NCBI GenBank assembly: GCA_963575745.1
Contig: CAUYUJ010017860.1
Location: 17,501 to 65,000, forward strand
Origin: Prorocentrum cordatum
Lineage: Eukaryota > Sar > Dinophyceae > Prorocentrales > Prorocentraceae
DNA: 47,500 nucleotides
Direction: 5' to 3'
Part shown: piece by piece, positions 28,987-39,512 of the stretch
Layout: each line of letters begins with the position of its first letter
Position numbering within the stretch: position 1 is the stretch's first letter
Position numbers and translations under genes: made by a program
The notes under the pieces: generated by a model
The model's input: the letters and a program-made list of their open reading frames with translations, nothing else
Told to the model about the DNA's origin: nothing
The model's database searches: none

Positions 28987-30399
28987 GTCAGACGCCCCTC
29001 CATCATCGTGCGAAGGCAGCGGTAGAGACTGTTCGCCCCCCACGCGGCGAAGGGTCTCCGCCACACTCTGCAGAACATCCACAGGCCTACTAACAATCGA
29101 AGGGGCTGAAACAACATCCGCAAAAAAGGTTCGAGCATCCTCTTCCTCCATATCAAAATCCAGATCGCGCTGGTCCCCAGGCTCGACCTGGCCCCCCGGC
29201 GCCATTTTAAGGGCACGTCGTACCTGAGCTGGCTGATTTCTGACATCCAGAGGCGGGTCCAGCTCAGTAGAGTGTCCTGGCACAGCGAGCAAGACAGGAG
29301 GAGGCTCACCAGTAGGAGGGTCAGCTGGTGCACCTACGGCATCATCAGACTCCTCAACAAAAGTGTTGAAACATGGAATGCAGAAGTTTGTCTCAACAGT
29401 GACACCGAGCTTCGATCGAGAATAGTGTGGGTGGCGGCCTTTGGCGAGAGCGTTCCACCCATACTTGGCAGCACGAGTGGGCGGGACACGGCACTCCTCG
29501 CCAAGACCTCTGACGGACGCACCCGTGGAATGGCATTTGCAGCGCGTGCAAATGAACAAGACCGATCCATCAGAACAATCGAAAGCCACAGTGTGATGAC
29601 CCAGGGCGTCCTGACGCGAAGCGTGCAATTTCGAATCATTCGGGCAACGTCCAGCAGCCGGTTTAGCCGAGGATCGCTGACCACGAAGACAGACTGAGCA
29701 CCGCCAAGCTCCCCGCCACTGCTCCCAACGATGGCCTGGGGCAGTGGGGCCCTGGGGGCCCGCGCCCTGAGGCACATAAAGGATATCCTTCGAGGCCTTC
29801 AGGGGGGCGAAAAAAGGCAAAAGTTTAGCAGCTAGCTTACAGGTGGCATGCGCGTATTTCACAAGGATATCAGCTTCTTCCAAGACCCCTTCGTCTCTAG
29901 GATGAGCGAGGAGGGCCGCTTTAGCACCGAGGTCGACGACATGGTTACCGAACCTCCGGGCATATTCCTCTTCGGAGATGCCCTCTTCGTTCAAACTTAA
30001 ATGAGATTGCACCTTAGAGACGGCAGTGATGCGTTTCCTCTCGGGGCGAGCAAGAAGCTGCACAAAGATGCCAGCGTACATCTTTTTGAACGAGAGCTGG
30101 CGATCACGTGACGCATCGTGCTGCTGCTTGACATTGGCACAGTCTGTGACGAGCTCTGACGGCCCGACAAGACACATAGTTGCACCCCAAAACCCCGAGA
30201 ATTCCCCAGCCTGGGGCGTTTGCGGGAGCGGGGCCCAAACGGGACACCGCATGGTGCACAGGTGAACGCCGTCGTCGGAAAACATGGCGGCACTCCAAGC
30301 AGCCCGGCTGAGCTCCCTGATGGGGTGCCGCGAAGCAGAACCGTCAATAAAAACCTTTCCCTGGATCGCTAAAGGCTGGGTCGGAGGAGGATCTTGATT
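28942..30399 (-). pseudogene. RNase H plus Cys-rich tail of the LINE
   Basis: Reading on from the TGA, the frame gives VFIDGSASRHPI (first Asp), GEFSGFWGA (Glu), LVTDCANV (second Asp) and GNHVVDLGAK (last Asp), so all four RNase H metal-binding acids are present. After it come Cys pairs WRCSVC, FICTRCKC with LGEEC and GRHPHY, and NFCIPC, then an acidic/Pro-rich end. The stop at 28942-28944 falls inside the first two 23-bp repeats. The first ATG (30285) lies inside the RNase H domain, so a protein starting there would lack the first catalytic Asp. Confidence 0.8.
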
Positions 30400-30678
30400 T
30401 CAATCAACCTGCCATGCGCCTTCAGTGAGCGGGGGTGGGTGATCGTCAGCAGGGTGCGGCATACCACCTCGAATCAAAATTGAAAACCGAGACTTCGTCG
30501 AAGCAAATTCCTTCACGCCTGCAAGCACATCAGCATCAACATATTCTCGACGTTCTTTATCAAGACACGGACAAACCCAAAGACGATGAAAAAGAGTATC
30601 CCGAGCAGCACCGCAAAGTTCACACATCTCGGGGAACATGTAGCCTTTCGACCGGGCGTAGGTTCTCCGGCTGAGGCA
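30400..30678 (-). pseudogene. zf-RVT-like domain of the LINE
   Basis: The frame reads CELCGAARDTLFHRLWVCP, the C-x2-C...H-x-x-x-x-C pattern of the zinc-binding domain C-terminal to many LINE reverse transcriptases, then a charged helix (DKERREYVDADVL). It ends at TGA 30400-30402 after WQVD. The following codons in the same frame (NQDPPPTQP, then the RNase H start) continue the protein, so the TGA is a nonsense change and not a natural end. Confidence 0.8.
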
Positions 30679-30683
30679 CTATT

Positions 30684-30755
30684 CGGAGGAGGAGGATTAG
30701 GAGGAGGAGGAAGAGGAGGAGGAGGAGGAGGAGGAGAAGGAGGAGGAGGAGGAGG
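30684..30755 (+). repeat. (GGA)n microsatellite at LINE 5' truncation
   Basis: GGA triplets abut the truncated 5' end of the LINE (minus orientation). Confidence 0.9.
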
Positions 30756-30835
30756 ACAATCTAGGTGCGCTCGCGTCATATCAGACGTTCTACCGCTCCC
30801 TTCCATCCCTTACCACGGCGTAGATTTTCGATCCT
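30756..30835 (+). repeat. Dispersed repeat CTAGGTGCGCTCGCG, copy 1
   Basis: The segment from CAATCTAGGTGCGCTCGCG through CATATCAGACGTTCT to CCATCCCTTACC is matched at 45003-45075. Both copies follow directly on a purine-rich GGA/GAGG run. Confidence 0.7.
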
Positions 30836-31081
30836 TTCGCACAATCGGATGTCGTAGCATAGCATAGCATTACATGGCATAGCATGGTGTTGAAGATCAG
30901 CGCGTAACATGACATCGCATGGCGTGGCGACGCCCCAAAGTGGGGGGAGGGCGGCCCAAGAAATCAACGACTCGAAACCGAATGTGTACTCACTTGCTAT
31001 GTTTTTTCCTAGAGGCCATTTTCTAGATTTTGGGGCCTGTTTGGAAAGACCGAAACCATGCCGTGGCATGGCACTGGAAAT
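30836..31081. other. Unassigned, with short CATAGCAT repeats
   Basis: AGCATAGCATAGCAT and related ATGGCATAGCATGG words lie at about 30855-30935. Otherwise nothing was recognised. Confidence 0.5.
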
Positions 31082-31268
31082 AATGACGCCAGCGCTGCAG
31101 CGGGAGCACGATTCGGGACGAGCGGAAGCGCGGAAATGAGGCTGGCGCTGCAGCGGGAGCACGATTCGGAACGAGCGGAAGCGCGGAAATGAGGCCAGCA
31201 CTGCAGCGGGAGCACGACTCGGAAGGAGCAGAAGCCCGAAAATGAGGCCAGCGCTTCAGCGGGAACAA
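31082..31268 (+). repeat. 53-bp tandem repeat, 3.5 copies
   Basis: AATGAGGCCAGCGCTGCAGC starts at 31082, 31135, 31188 and 31241, exact 53-bp steps. Copies 1-3 are nearly identical; the last is partial and diverged. Confidence 0.95.
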
Positions 31269-32039
31269 CATTTTGAAAAAGAACCATGCGAAACCCAATT
31301 CCCGGGAACCCGGTGTAAAAAACAGTACGCGGAGGGGAGGCGGATATATTCCGGACGTCATCAGGGGAGAGAGGAGAGTAGTATTCAGATTGTGTGATGG
31401 TGGAGGGGGAGGAGGAAGAGGAAATGGGGCTGACGTCCATACTTCTAGCTGTAAGGGTGGCGACCAGGTCGGCTTATAAAGGTCACGCAAGTGTCCAACG
31501 ATAGCTTTGCTTTGACAAATCCGCCGCCGTGCCTTCGAAGCACGATTTGGAATGTTCTCAGGCCCTCTCTTCGATCCCGTGGAACCTCAGTCCTCAATCC
31601 TGAGGGTATCTTAAAGGGCCCGGGAACTAAGGTTGCCACATCTCCTGAGGCTTGCCGCGTGCCCCCTGGGGCGCCTCGCGTGTCTTCTGGGGCCCGGGGC
31701 CCAGAAGGCCCCGAGAGTCCGCCCAGATGGCCCAAGAGGGCGCCTAATCGCCGAACAATCGGTCCAAGACGTCCACGATGGCCTCACTCGGCCCAGGAAG
31801 CCTTCGACGCGCCCCAAGAGAGCCCCAAGAGCCTTCCCAAAAGAGCCCCGAGAAGCCAAACTCATTGTTTTCCTTTGGTTTTCCAATGTTTCGTGGGTCC
31901 TCGATCCTTGGGCTTTTCCCAACCATCCTATGGTGTTGGGTCCTCGTTTTCAAAAGACAGCTCCCCGCGTTCCTCCTCTCCTCCACTTCCCTCCTCCCTC
32001 CTCCCGTCACCCTCCTCACTTTGGCACGCCCCTCATCCG
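31269..32039. other. Mixed region with a short CCAAGAxGGCC stretch
   Basis: Satellite-type units occur at about 31710-31860, followed by the T-rich linker type (TTTGGTTTTCCAATGTTTCG). No gene was recognised. Confidence 0.5.
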
Positions 32040-32970
32040 TTTCTGGCCCCACAGGGAGCTCCACCGAAGGTCCCACTTGCACAGCCCGCATGCGTCTCCC
32101 CCATACACAGTACAACGTTGCGTGGCCCTCTTACGAAGCTCCACCGATGGTCCCAGTGTCGCAGCCCGCATGTGTCTCCCCCACCCGGTACAGCGTTTGG
32201 TGGCCCCATTGGGAGCTCCACCGATGGTCTAAGTGTCGCAGCCCGCATGCGTTCTCCCACCCAATACCACGTTTCGTGGCCCTATAACGATCCCTACCGA
32301 CGGTCCCAGGGTCGCAGCCTGCACGCGTCCCCCAAACCCAGTACAACGTTTCGTGGCCCCATAGGAAACTCCAACGAAGGTCCCAGTGGCGCAGCCCGCA
32401 TGCGTCTGCCCGCACCCAGTCCAATGTTTCGTGGCCCCATAGGGAGCTCCACGAAAGGTCCCAGTGGCGCAGCACACATGCGTCTCCCCCACCCAGCACA
32501 GCGTTGCGTGGCCCCATTGGGAGCTCCACCAAAGGTCCCAGTGTCGCAGCACGCATGCGTCTCCCCCACCCAGCTCAACGTTTCGTGGCCCCATAGGGAG
32601 CTCCACCGAAGGTCCCAGTGTCGCAGCACGCATGCGTCGCCCCCACCCAGCTCAACGTTTCGTGGCCCCATAGGGAGCTCCGACGACGGTCTAAGTGGCA
32701 CAGCCCGCATGCGTCTCCCCCACCCAATACAACGTTTCGTGGCCCCATAAGGAGCTCCACCGAAGGTCCCAGTTGCGCAGCCCGCGTGCGTCCCCCCCAC
32801 CCAGTGCAGTGTTTCGTGGCCCCATAGGGAGCTCCACCTAAGGTCCCAATGTCGCAGCCCGCATGCGTCTCCACCGTTACGTGGCCCCGTAGGAAGCTCC
32901 ACCGAGAGTCCCAATGGCGCAGCCCGCATGCGTGTCCCCCGCCGGGTACAACGTTTCGTGGCCCTATAAG
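32040..32970 (+). repeat. 77-bp tandem repeat, about 12 copies
   Basis: GGGAGCTCCACCGAAGGTCC recurs with 77-bp steps (for example GAGCTCC at 32521, 32598, 32675, 32752). Each unit contains GCAGCCCGCATGCGTCTCCC and CAACGTTTCGTGGCCCCATA. Because 77 is not a multiple of 3, frames rotate, yet long + and - frames remain open, a property of the unit and not evidence of a gene. Confidence 0.95.
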
Positions 32971-33069
32971 GCTTCACCGAAGACGATACCTACAACTGAG
33001 GAACTCACAACTGCATATGGTTGGGTACTTCGCCAAGTTAGTTCAATCTTTCGTGGGTCCTCGACTCTT

Positions 33070-33365
33070 CCAGCTTCCGACGCTCCAAGACGGCCCGCGA
33101 AGCTCCCAAGACCGCCCCAAGGAGGGCCCTAATACGTTTCAAGAGGGCTCCAAAACGGCCCTAGAGGCGCCGCCTAAGATGACCCAAGGGCCAAAGAGGG
33201 CGAACCCGAACCCAAAATCCGAGTCTCCCGCCCCAGAGAGGCCCCCCAAAAAGACCAAAAGACCCCCAAGAGGCCCTGAAGACGACCCAAGATGCTCCAG
33301 AACTGCCCCCCAGGGGGGCTCAAAACGGCCCCCAGGAGGCCTCCTGCGACAGCCCAACGAACATC
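33070..33365 (+). repeat. CCAAGAxGGCC satellite fragment (+ orientation)
   Basis: Starts with a linker (AATCTTTCGTGGGTCCTCGA, CTTCCGACGCTCCAAGACGG), then 9-12 bp units, then AACGAACATCCTAGAGG, a remnant of the SINE-like body. Confidence 0.8.
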
Positions 33366-33469
33366 CTAGAGGTCTGGGCGCAATATCGCTTGCTCAGTGT
33401 CTTGCAGCCCTATTGGTGTTAAGACTTTGAAGCCCAGCCTTGCGAACATCGGTGAACATGGCCTCTGCG

Positions 33470-34025
33470 GGCGTTTTGGGAAGTCCTTTCCGAGCTCCTT
33501 TGGACCGTCTTGGGGCCCTCTTGGGTCGTCCTGGGGCCCTCTTGGGCCGTCTTGGGGCTCCCCTCGGAGCCTTCTGGGGCCCTCTTGGGAACCTTCTGAA
33601 GCCCTCTTGGGGCTCTTGGGAACTTTTTGGGGCCCTCAAAAGCCTCTCTTGGGCCGTCTTGGGGCCATCTTGGACCGTGTTGACGCCCCCTTGGGCCGTC
33701 TTGGCGCCGTCTTGGGGGCCTCTTGTGCCGTCTTGGGGCGATCCTGGGGGCCTCTTGGGCCGCCGTAGACGCTGTTAGGACCAACGAAGCAGATATGCTA
33801 AGCATGCACGTTTCCCCGAAAGAATGGGACGATTTTTGCCTATTGGGTGTTCTTTTGGAGGCCCCGTGGAGCGTCTTGAGGGCCTCTATGGCCCTCTTGA
33901 ACCCTGTTTGAGCGCTCTCGGGCCGCCTTGGGCCTCTCTGAAGCCGTCTTGGGGCTGCCCTGGGGCTGTCCTGTGCCGTCTCGGGGCCCTCTGGGGCGCT
34001 CTTGGGGCTGACTTGGGACGTCCAG
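33470..34025 (-). repeat. Satellite block in inverted orientation
   Basis: Units read TCTTGGGGCC and GGGCCGTCTTGG, the reverse complement of the main satellite. The linker GGGACGATTTTTGCCTATTGG (about 33829) recurs as GGGGCGATTTTTGCCTCTTGG at about 35131, so the inverted satellite has its own period of about 1.3 kb. Confidence 0.9.
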
Positions 34026-34089
34026 GGCCGAACATGCCAGACCACTGCGCCATTAGATCTGGGTTCGCCGAGGCCAACACCCTCACACT

Positions 34090-34250
34090 TCCCCTTGCTA
34101 TTTCTCCTAACGAACATCCTGGAGGCCTGTAGCCCACAACCCAGGTACGGTGGCGGGATGGGCCGACGGCCATTCGAACCGCTCGGCATGGGGGACAGCA
34201 AGCGCGGGTGCGTTCTGTGAGAGCGCTTTACCGCTTGATCCACATCAGTG
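34090..34250 (-). mobile_element. tRNA-derived SINE-like element
   Basis: On the minus strand a tRNA-like head reads TGGATCAAGCGGTAAAGCGC (A-box-like, 34242 downward) and GCGGTTCGAATGG (B-box-like, around 34172-34182). The boxes are about 62 bp apart, as in tRNAs with a long variable arm (Ser/Leu type). The T stem and acceptor are imperfect, so this is not a functional tRNA. The body (GGGTTGTGGGCTACAGGCCT, AGGATGTTCG) also occurs at 16376-16447, and fragments near 33352-33375 and 34615-34655. Confidence 0.5.
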
Positions 34251-34439
34251 TTTGTCGTCTGTGTCGCGCTGAAGCTCTGTCGGGGGATGGGTGGTCTTCG
34301 AGCCACCTTGGGACGATTGGGCAGGAGTCTCTGATGGCGTGGTGGCTCCACGGGCGACCCGAGAGGTGAGGGCCCTAAGATTTGGGGAATACAGAAACAG
34401 TCTTCGGGCTCATTGAGGCGTGACGGGATGCACAGGCCT

Positions 34440-34552
34440 CCCACCGCACTCCTCCTGCTCCTCCACCTCCTCTTCCTCCTCCTCCCCTTCTTCTTCCTCC
34501 TCCTCCTCCTCCTCCTCCTCCTCTTCCTCTTCCTCCTTCTCCTCCTCCTAGT
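34440..34552 (+). repeat. CCT/CTT microsatellite
   Basis: Pyrimidine triplets with TTC interruptions. Confidence 0.9.
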
Positions 34553-34719
34553 TGCGCTTGCACCGCGTACGCTGCGTCAAAGGGTTCCACACGAGACTCC
34601 GAAGAAACTCCCAGGTGCGCTGAGAGCCCTGACCCACAGCCGAGGCACGGTGGCGCATGCACCAGCGGCCACTGGCAGGGCCGACAGGAGCCCTCAATTA
34701 TGAACCGATCAAGCCGTCT

Positions 34720-35385
34720 CGAGGGTCAATTTGGGGCTCTTGTGGGCCGTCCTGAGGTCCTCTTTGGCCGTTATGGCCGTCTTGCGAAAATCAGTGAAGA
34801 TTGCATTTCCGACTTCCTGGGGGTCTTTCTCTGGCTCTTTTAGGCCGTCTTGGAGCTCTCTTGGGCTGTCCTGGGGCCCTCTGCGGTTCTATTGGGCCGT
34901 CTTGTGGGGCTTGGGGCGTCATGGTGCCGTCCTGGGGCCCTCTTAGGGATCTCCTGTGGCCCTCTTGGGGCTCTCTTGGGACTCTCGTGGGCTGTCTTGG
35001 GGCTCTCTTGGCGCGTCTTGGAGCCCACTTGGGCAGTCTTGGGGCCCTCTCGGGGGCCTCTTGGGCCATCTTGGACGCTGTGAAGACCAAACAAGCGAAT
35101 CTGCTAAACATCTGCGTTTTCCTCCGGGCATGGGGCGATTTTTGCCTCTTGGGGCTCCTCTCGGGGGCCTCTTGGAGCATCTTGAGGACCTTTTTGGCTG
35201 TCTTGAAACCATCTTGGCCCCTCTTGGAGAGGTCTTGGGCTGTCCTCGGGTCCTCTTGGGGCTCCTGGAGGCCGTCGTGGAGTATGCGAGGCCGTCTTGG
35301 GAGCCTCTTGGGCCGCCTTGGGGGGTCCCCTGGGCACTCCTGGAGCTGACTTGGGCCGCCTCGGGCCGGAAAGGACCGAAACTTG
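34720..35385 (-). repeat. Satellite block in inverted orientation, second period
   Basis: TCTTGGGGCC-type units with linkers at 34789-34815 (like 33447-33475) and 35083-35150 (like 33778-33850), about 1.3 kb from their counterparts. Confidence 0.9.
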
Positions 35386-36353
35386 GGGCCAGCAGATCTG
35401 GGCGTGCGCCTTCTTATTTCCGCCGGCTAGCGGATCGCGATGCTGCGCGCGCTTCCCGACATCCGCCGTGACTTCTCACGAGGGTGCCTGGTGTGCTCAG
35501 GTTCCGGTGGTCCCGAGAGCTCTTCTTGAGACTCCCCCCCCTTCGGTCCAATGCGCCGGCCGCCCGGAAGGCCCAGGAAATTGCGTCTCCCATTGCGCAG
35601 ATCGCATCCAGGACGGCCCATATGGGCCCAGGATGGCCTCCAAGTTCGCCCAAGAGGGTCCAAGGTGGCCTCCAAGACGGCCCAGGAAGGTCCAAGATGC
35701 CTCCAAGTTCGTCCAAGAGGCCATCAAGACGGCCCAAGAGGGCTCCAAGGCTGCGCAAGACGGCCCAAGCGGTCCCCAAGAGGCCTCCTAAGGGCCTCCA
35801 GAGATGCCCGAGGAGGCCCAACTCATTTATTTTCAATCGGGTTTGAAGGATTTTGGCGTTGGCTTATTTTCGGCTTTCCGACGCCCCGAGACGGCCCAAG
35901 AGGCCCCAAGATCGCCCAAGAGGCCTCCAAGATGGTCCCACAACGGCCCAAAAGGCCTACGGCCCCAAGAGGGCCCGAAGACGGCCCCAGAGGCTTCCAA
36001 GCCGCTCAAGATGGCCCCCGAAACGGCCCTGAAGCACCCCAAGAAGGCCCCAAGTCGGTCAGAGAGGCCCCCAAGGCGCCTTTCGACGGCATCAGACGGG
36101 CCAGGAACACCGTAAGACGGCCAAAGCGGTCTTCAATAAGCTCCCAATGGCCCCCAAGAGGGCCCGAGGAGGCCCCCAATAGGCCTCCAAGATGCCCCAG
36201 GAAGCTCACAGGGGGCCCTCAGAGTGCCCCAAGTGGTTCCAAAGAGGCTTCCTTCTCCTTCTCTTCTTCCCCCATCCCCCTCCTCCTCCTCCTCCTCCTC
36301 CTCCTCCTCCTCCTCTTTTTTCCTCCCTCGCCTCATCCTCACCTTCCTTTCCC

Positions 36354-36532
36354 CACGTGTGCCCCGAAGGGTTTCCGCAATGGCTGGGGGGACACATGGT
36401 CCAATAGCTTGGCCAAACTTTGTCCAAACGTTTGGCCACACAGGCGTATCCTAATAGGCAGGGGGCGGCGGTGATTCGCCGTAGGCGTCTTCGATCCGCC
36501 GCCCCCCTGTGGTCTTGCCGCAAGGGTCCCTG
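36354..36532 (+). other. Multi-hairpin module, copy 6
   Basis: H1 has paired differences (GTGCCCC with GGGGACAC). H3 is near perfect. H4 has a different sequence (CCCTGTGG, loop, CCGCAAGGG) that still folds with one bulge. Confidence 0.6.
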
Positions 36533-37309
36533 GGGCTTCGGCACAGCGCGCCGGCCACCCGGAGAGCTCCTAAAATCGACCTCTCGTGGCCCAAATCGCC
36601 TCTAAGACGGCCTGGGTGGGCCGAGATGACCTCCAGGATGCCTCCAAGACGCTTTCAAGACGGCCAAGATGGCCCAAGATGCACCCAAGACGGCCCAGGA
36701 GGGCTCCAAGATGGCCCAAAACGACCCGAGAGGCCCCCAAGGGGCCTCCAAGACGGCCCGAGAGGCCTCCAAAGGGGCCTCCAGGAAGGCTTGAAGATGC
36801 CTAAATCATTGATTTTCCATAGGTTCGGAAGGATCTTGGCACTTGCTTATTTTCGGCTTTCCGACGACCAGAGACGGCCCAAGAGGCCCCCAAGATCGCG
36901 GTAAGATCGCCCAAGATGCTTCCAAATTGGCCCCAAAACGGCCCGAAAGGCCTCCAAGAAGACGGGCCCGGAAACGGCCCCAGAGGCCTCCAAGACGACC
37001 AAGATGGCCTCCGAGACGGCCCTGAAGGGCCCCAAGAGGGCTCCAAGACTGCCCAGAGAGGCTCCCAAGACGCCTTTCGACGGCATCAGACGGGCCAGGA
37101 ACGCCGTAAGACGACCTATAAGCGGCCCCGAAGAAGCTCCAAAAGGCCCTGGCCCAAGGAGGCCCCCAAGAAGCCTCCAAAATGCCCCCAGGAAGCTCAC
37201 AGGGGGCCCCAAGAGTGCCCCAAATGGTTCCCAAGAGGCCTCATTCTTTTTTTCTTCCCCCTCCTCCTCTCCTTTTCCCTCCCTCGCCTCATCCTCCTCT
37301 CTCTTTTCC

Positions 37310-37462
37310 CACGTGTTCCCCGAAGGGTTCCCACGATGGCTGGGGGGACACATGGTCCAATAGCTTGGCCAAACTTTGCTCAAACGTTTGGCCACATAGG
37401 CGTATCCTAAAAGGCAGGGGGCGGCGGTCATTCGCCGTAGGCGTCTTCGAGCACCGCCCTCA
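37310..37462 (+). other. Multi-hairpin module, copy 7 (decayed 3' part)
   Basis: H1 is partly kept. The H3 left arm is intact, while its right arm is reduced to CACCGCCCTC. Confidence 0.55.
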
Positions 37463-37599
37463 AGCCGTGCAGATGTGCTCAAATTACGCCTGGACAAAAA
37501 GCCAAAGGAAGTCTCAAACGAGAACCCAGAACAGCGTAGCTGTTTCACAACGTGAACTTCTCAACATCGGTATTACCACATCTCAGCCGGTACGTCTTC

Positions 37600-37870
37600 T
37601 GTTATTGAATGCAAGGAGCAGTTGCACTGCGTTGAGAAGGCGCCGCTCTCCATCCATGTAACAGTTGGGAAGCTTTTGCAGCACGCTCGGGCGAGAGCTA
37701 CGCTTGGAAAACAGGCCACCAAACACGAAGCTTGAAATTAGCTCCCCCAAACGTGGAGCTGTTGGATGCTTTTCGACAGAATGTGCGCTGCGCTACGGCG
37801 CAAACCACATTTTTACAACGACCCACCCTCCATCTGTGTGACTTGTTGGACATTGCAAACATCGGGGTCA
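37600..37870 (+). repeat. About 80-bp repeat family, left block
   Basis: Diverged units with CCCTCCATCCATGTAACAGTTG, GCGCTACGGCGCAAACCACA and GGAGCTGTTGGA-like words, the same family as 39965-40240. Confidence 0.6.
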
Positions 37871-37963
37871 TAAACGGGCAGACGACACGCTGGGCCCGCC
37901 ATACCGACATGTCTTGTGGCCAGACTGCGAAGAGTTATCTACAAAGCAAACGGATGAAGAAGA

Positions 37964-38080
37964 AGGAGGAAAGAGGAGGGGGAGGAGGAGGAGGAGGAGG
38001 AGGAGGAGGAGGAGGAGGAGGAGGAGGCGGAGGCGGAGGAGAAGGAGGAGGAGGAGGAGGAGGAGGAGGGGGAGGAAGAG
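37964..38080 (+). repeat. (GGA)n microsatellite
   Basis: About 35 GGA triplets with GGC and GAA breaks. Confidence 0.95.
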
Positions 38081-38276
38081 AGAGGCACCAGGGAGTCACC
38101 CCCTGCCACCCACCTCACCTTCTTCTCTGATCGATGAGGGGGAGGAGGAGGGGGAGTGTGGCAGGATTTGGTCGTTTCGGAAACAAAAACCTCCTGCACT
38201 TTTCTTGGGGGTCGCCAATCGCCTGATAGCTCCGGACCCAGGCACCCGACAACGTGAATCGCTCGGAGTCGGCCCC

Positions 38277-38570
38277 TAGAGGTCTCGACCCGACCCCGTC
38301 CCTGGGACAACTTTCCGTCCTCGGTGTCTTTTGTTGACGGCCCCTGGGACTGGCAAGGGCCCCTGGGTGCCACACGTGGCCGAACACCTTTTTCCGTCGG
38401 CGGCGAGGCAGACGCAGTCCGCTTCAGCGTGTGGCCACTTGGGGCAACCCAGAGGCGTATTGTCCGGCGTGACACGTGGCCGAACACCCTGCGCCGTGAT
38501 CGTCCCAGTGGTGCAAGCTCTGCGCCGTAGCAGCTCCGCCCTCGTGCTCGCCCTGCACGGCAGACTGGCA
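38277..38570 (-). CDS. Possible C-terminal coding remnant, Cys-rich
   Basis: One minus frame ends with TAG at 38277-38279 and reads CPKWPHAEADCVCLAADGKR followed by CSATCGTQ and a basic end (NKRHRGRKVV). Cysteines are spaced C-x10-C-x-C-x8-C-x3-C. No family is recognised. The other minus frames are also open here because of GC richness, and a repeated CACGTGGCCGAACACC word (two copies about 110 bp apart on +) contributes part of the sequence. Confidence 0.2.
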
Positions 38571-39107
38571 CCTCGGCGCGCCCGCCGAGACCTTCACGGC
38601 CTGACGTGGCCCCCTGGCCGCTCAGGCACCCTCGCGCCCCGTCGCGCCCCCGCCCCCTCGTGCCCCGGACGGACGGACGGACAGACGGACGGACAGCGAC
38701 GACGACAACGACGACAACGACGCGCACTGGCGCGCCCCGCCGCTGCAGACCGCCGCCGGACTCTCCTGCGGCCGCTGACCGAAAGTTTTGGGGTCGTGGT
38801 TCCCCCCTTGCGCGAGGAGGCCCTGGCCATCGCTCGGACGTCCAGTCTCTGTGCTTTTTTCGGTTTCGTGCGTGGGTTTTCGCCAACTGATCAAGGATGC
38901 TCCTCGATGGTCCTCGCCGAAAGAAAAATGCACACGTCCGAGCGATGCCAAGGGCCTGGGCTGCACAGAGAGGCACGACGTCGGAAGTCCGCCGAGGTCT
39001 GCGGGGATCCCTCCGCGCCAGGCCCCGCCCCCAGCCTCCAGGACTGGCGCGGGCGGGCCCCGCCCAGAAGCGGGAGATGCAGCCTTCTCTCTCACACTCC
39101 TCGCTCC
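38571..39107. other. GC-rich region with GGAC tetramers
   Basis: A (GGAC)n run with one GGACA step lies at about 38667-38697. No gene was recognised. Confidence 0.5.
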
Positions 39108-39310
39108 CCCCCTCCTCCTCCTCCTCCTCCTCCTCCTCCTCCTCCTCCTCCTCCTCTCCTTCTCCTCCCTCCTCCTCCTCCCCTCCTCCTCCTCCTCTCC
39201 TCCTCCTCCTCCTCCTGGTTCCTCCTCCTGCTCCTCCCTCCTCCTCCTTCCTCCTCCTTCCTCCTTCTCCCTCCTCATCCCTCCTCCTTTCTCTTCCTCC
39301 TCCTCCTTAT
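39108..39310 (+). repeat. (CCT)n microsatellite
   Basis: About 200 bp of CCT with CTT and CTG breaks. Confidence 0.95.
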
Positions 39311-39359
39311 TTTCTATCTCCCTTCCTCCCCCTCACTTCTCCGTGCTCCCCCTCGCTCC

Positions 39360-39512
39360 TGATCGCCATCATCGCTACCATGACTGCCACCATCACCGTC
39401 ACCATTGGCACCATCACCATCACGATCACCACTCTCCTTCACAAAATCAGCATCAACGTTCTCACCATGCTCATGCTTACTCTCATTCTCCTCCTCCTCC
39501 TCCTCCTCATGT
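39360..39512 (+). repeat. CATCAC / CTC simple sequence
   Basis: Degenerate CATCACC words with a 3-bp step, then CTCCTC. Confidence 0.7.

Larger units (their letters stand above)
28912..30684 (-). mobile_element. LINE-type retroelement, 3' end, 5' truncated
   Basis: Minus-strand order: zinc-binding RT-associated domain, one in-frame stop, RNase H, Cys-rich tail, stop, then three 23-bp tandem repeats. The reverse transcriptase and endonuclease parts are absent: upstream of 30684 the frame is closed (stop at 30679-30681) and a GGA run begins. This domain order is known for APE-type LINEs with an RNase H domain. The truncation is typical of incomplete reverse transcription or of loss at the microsatellite. 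The TGA and the missing RT make it non-autonomous. Confidence 0.85.
35464..37462 (+). repeat. Higher-order satellite, two more periods (+ orientation)
   Basis: Same units, linkers and module as at 15.9-22 kb. The anchor is at 36493, with a degenerate one at about 37449. Both periods have a pyrimidine-rich run inserted before the hairpin module (36245-36350 and 37245-37308), as in period 5 at 21.84 kb, so these form a subfamily. Confidence 0.9.

Noticed and set aside
29272-29697. A 141-codon + frame across the LINE
   Set aside because: Antisense to the RNase H/Cys-tail frame, which carries recognisable motifs.
32040-32970. CRISPR-like regularly spaced repeat
   Set aside because: The 77-bp units are contiguous tandem copies with no unique spacers; the DNA is eukaryotic in character.
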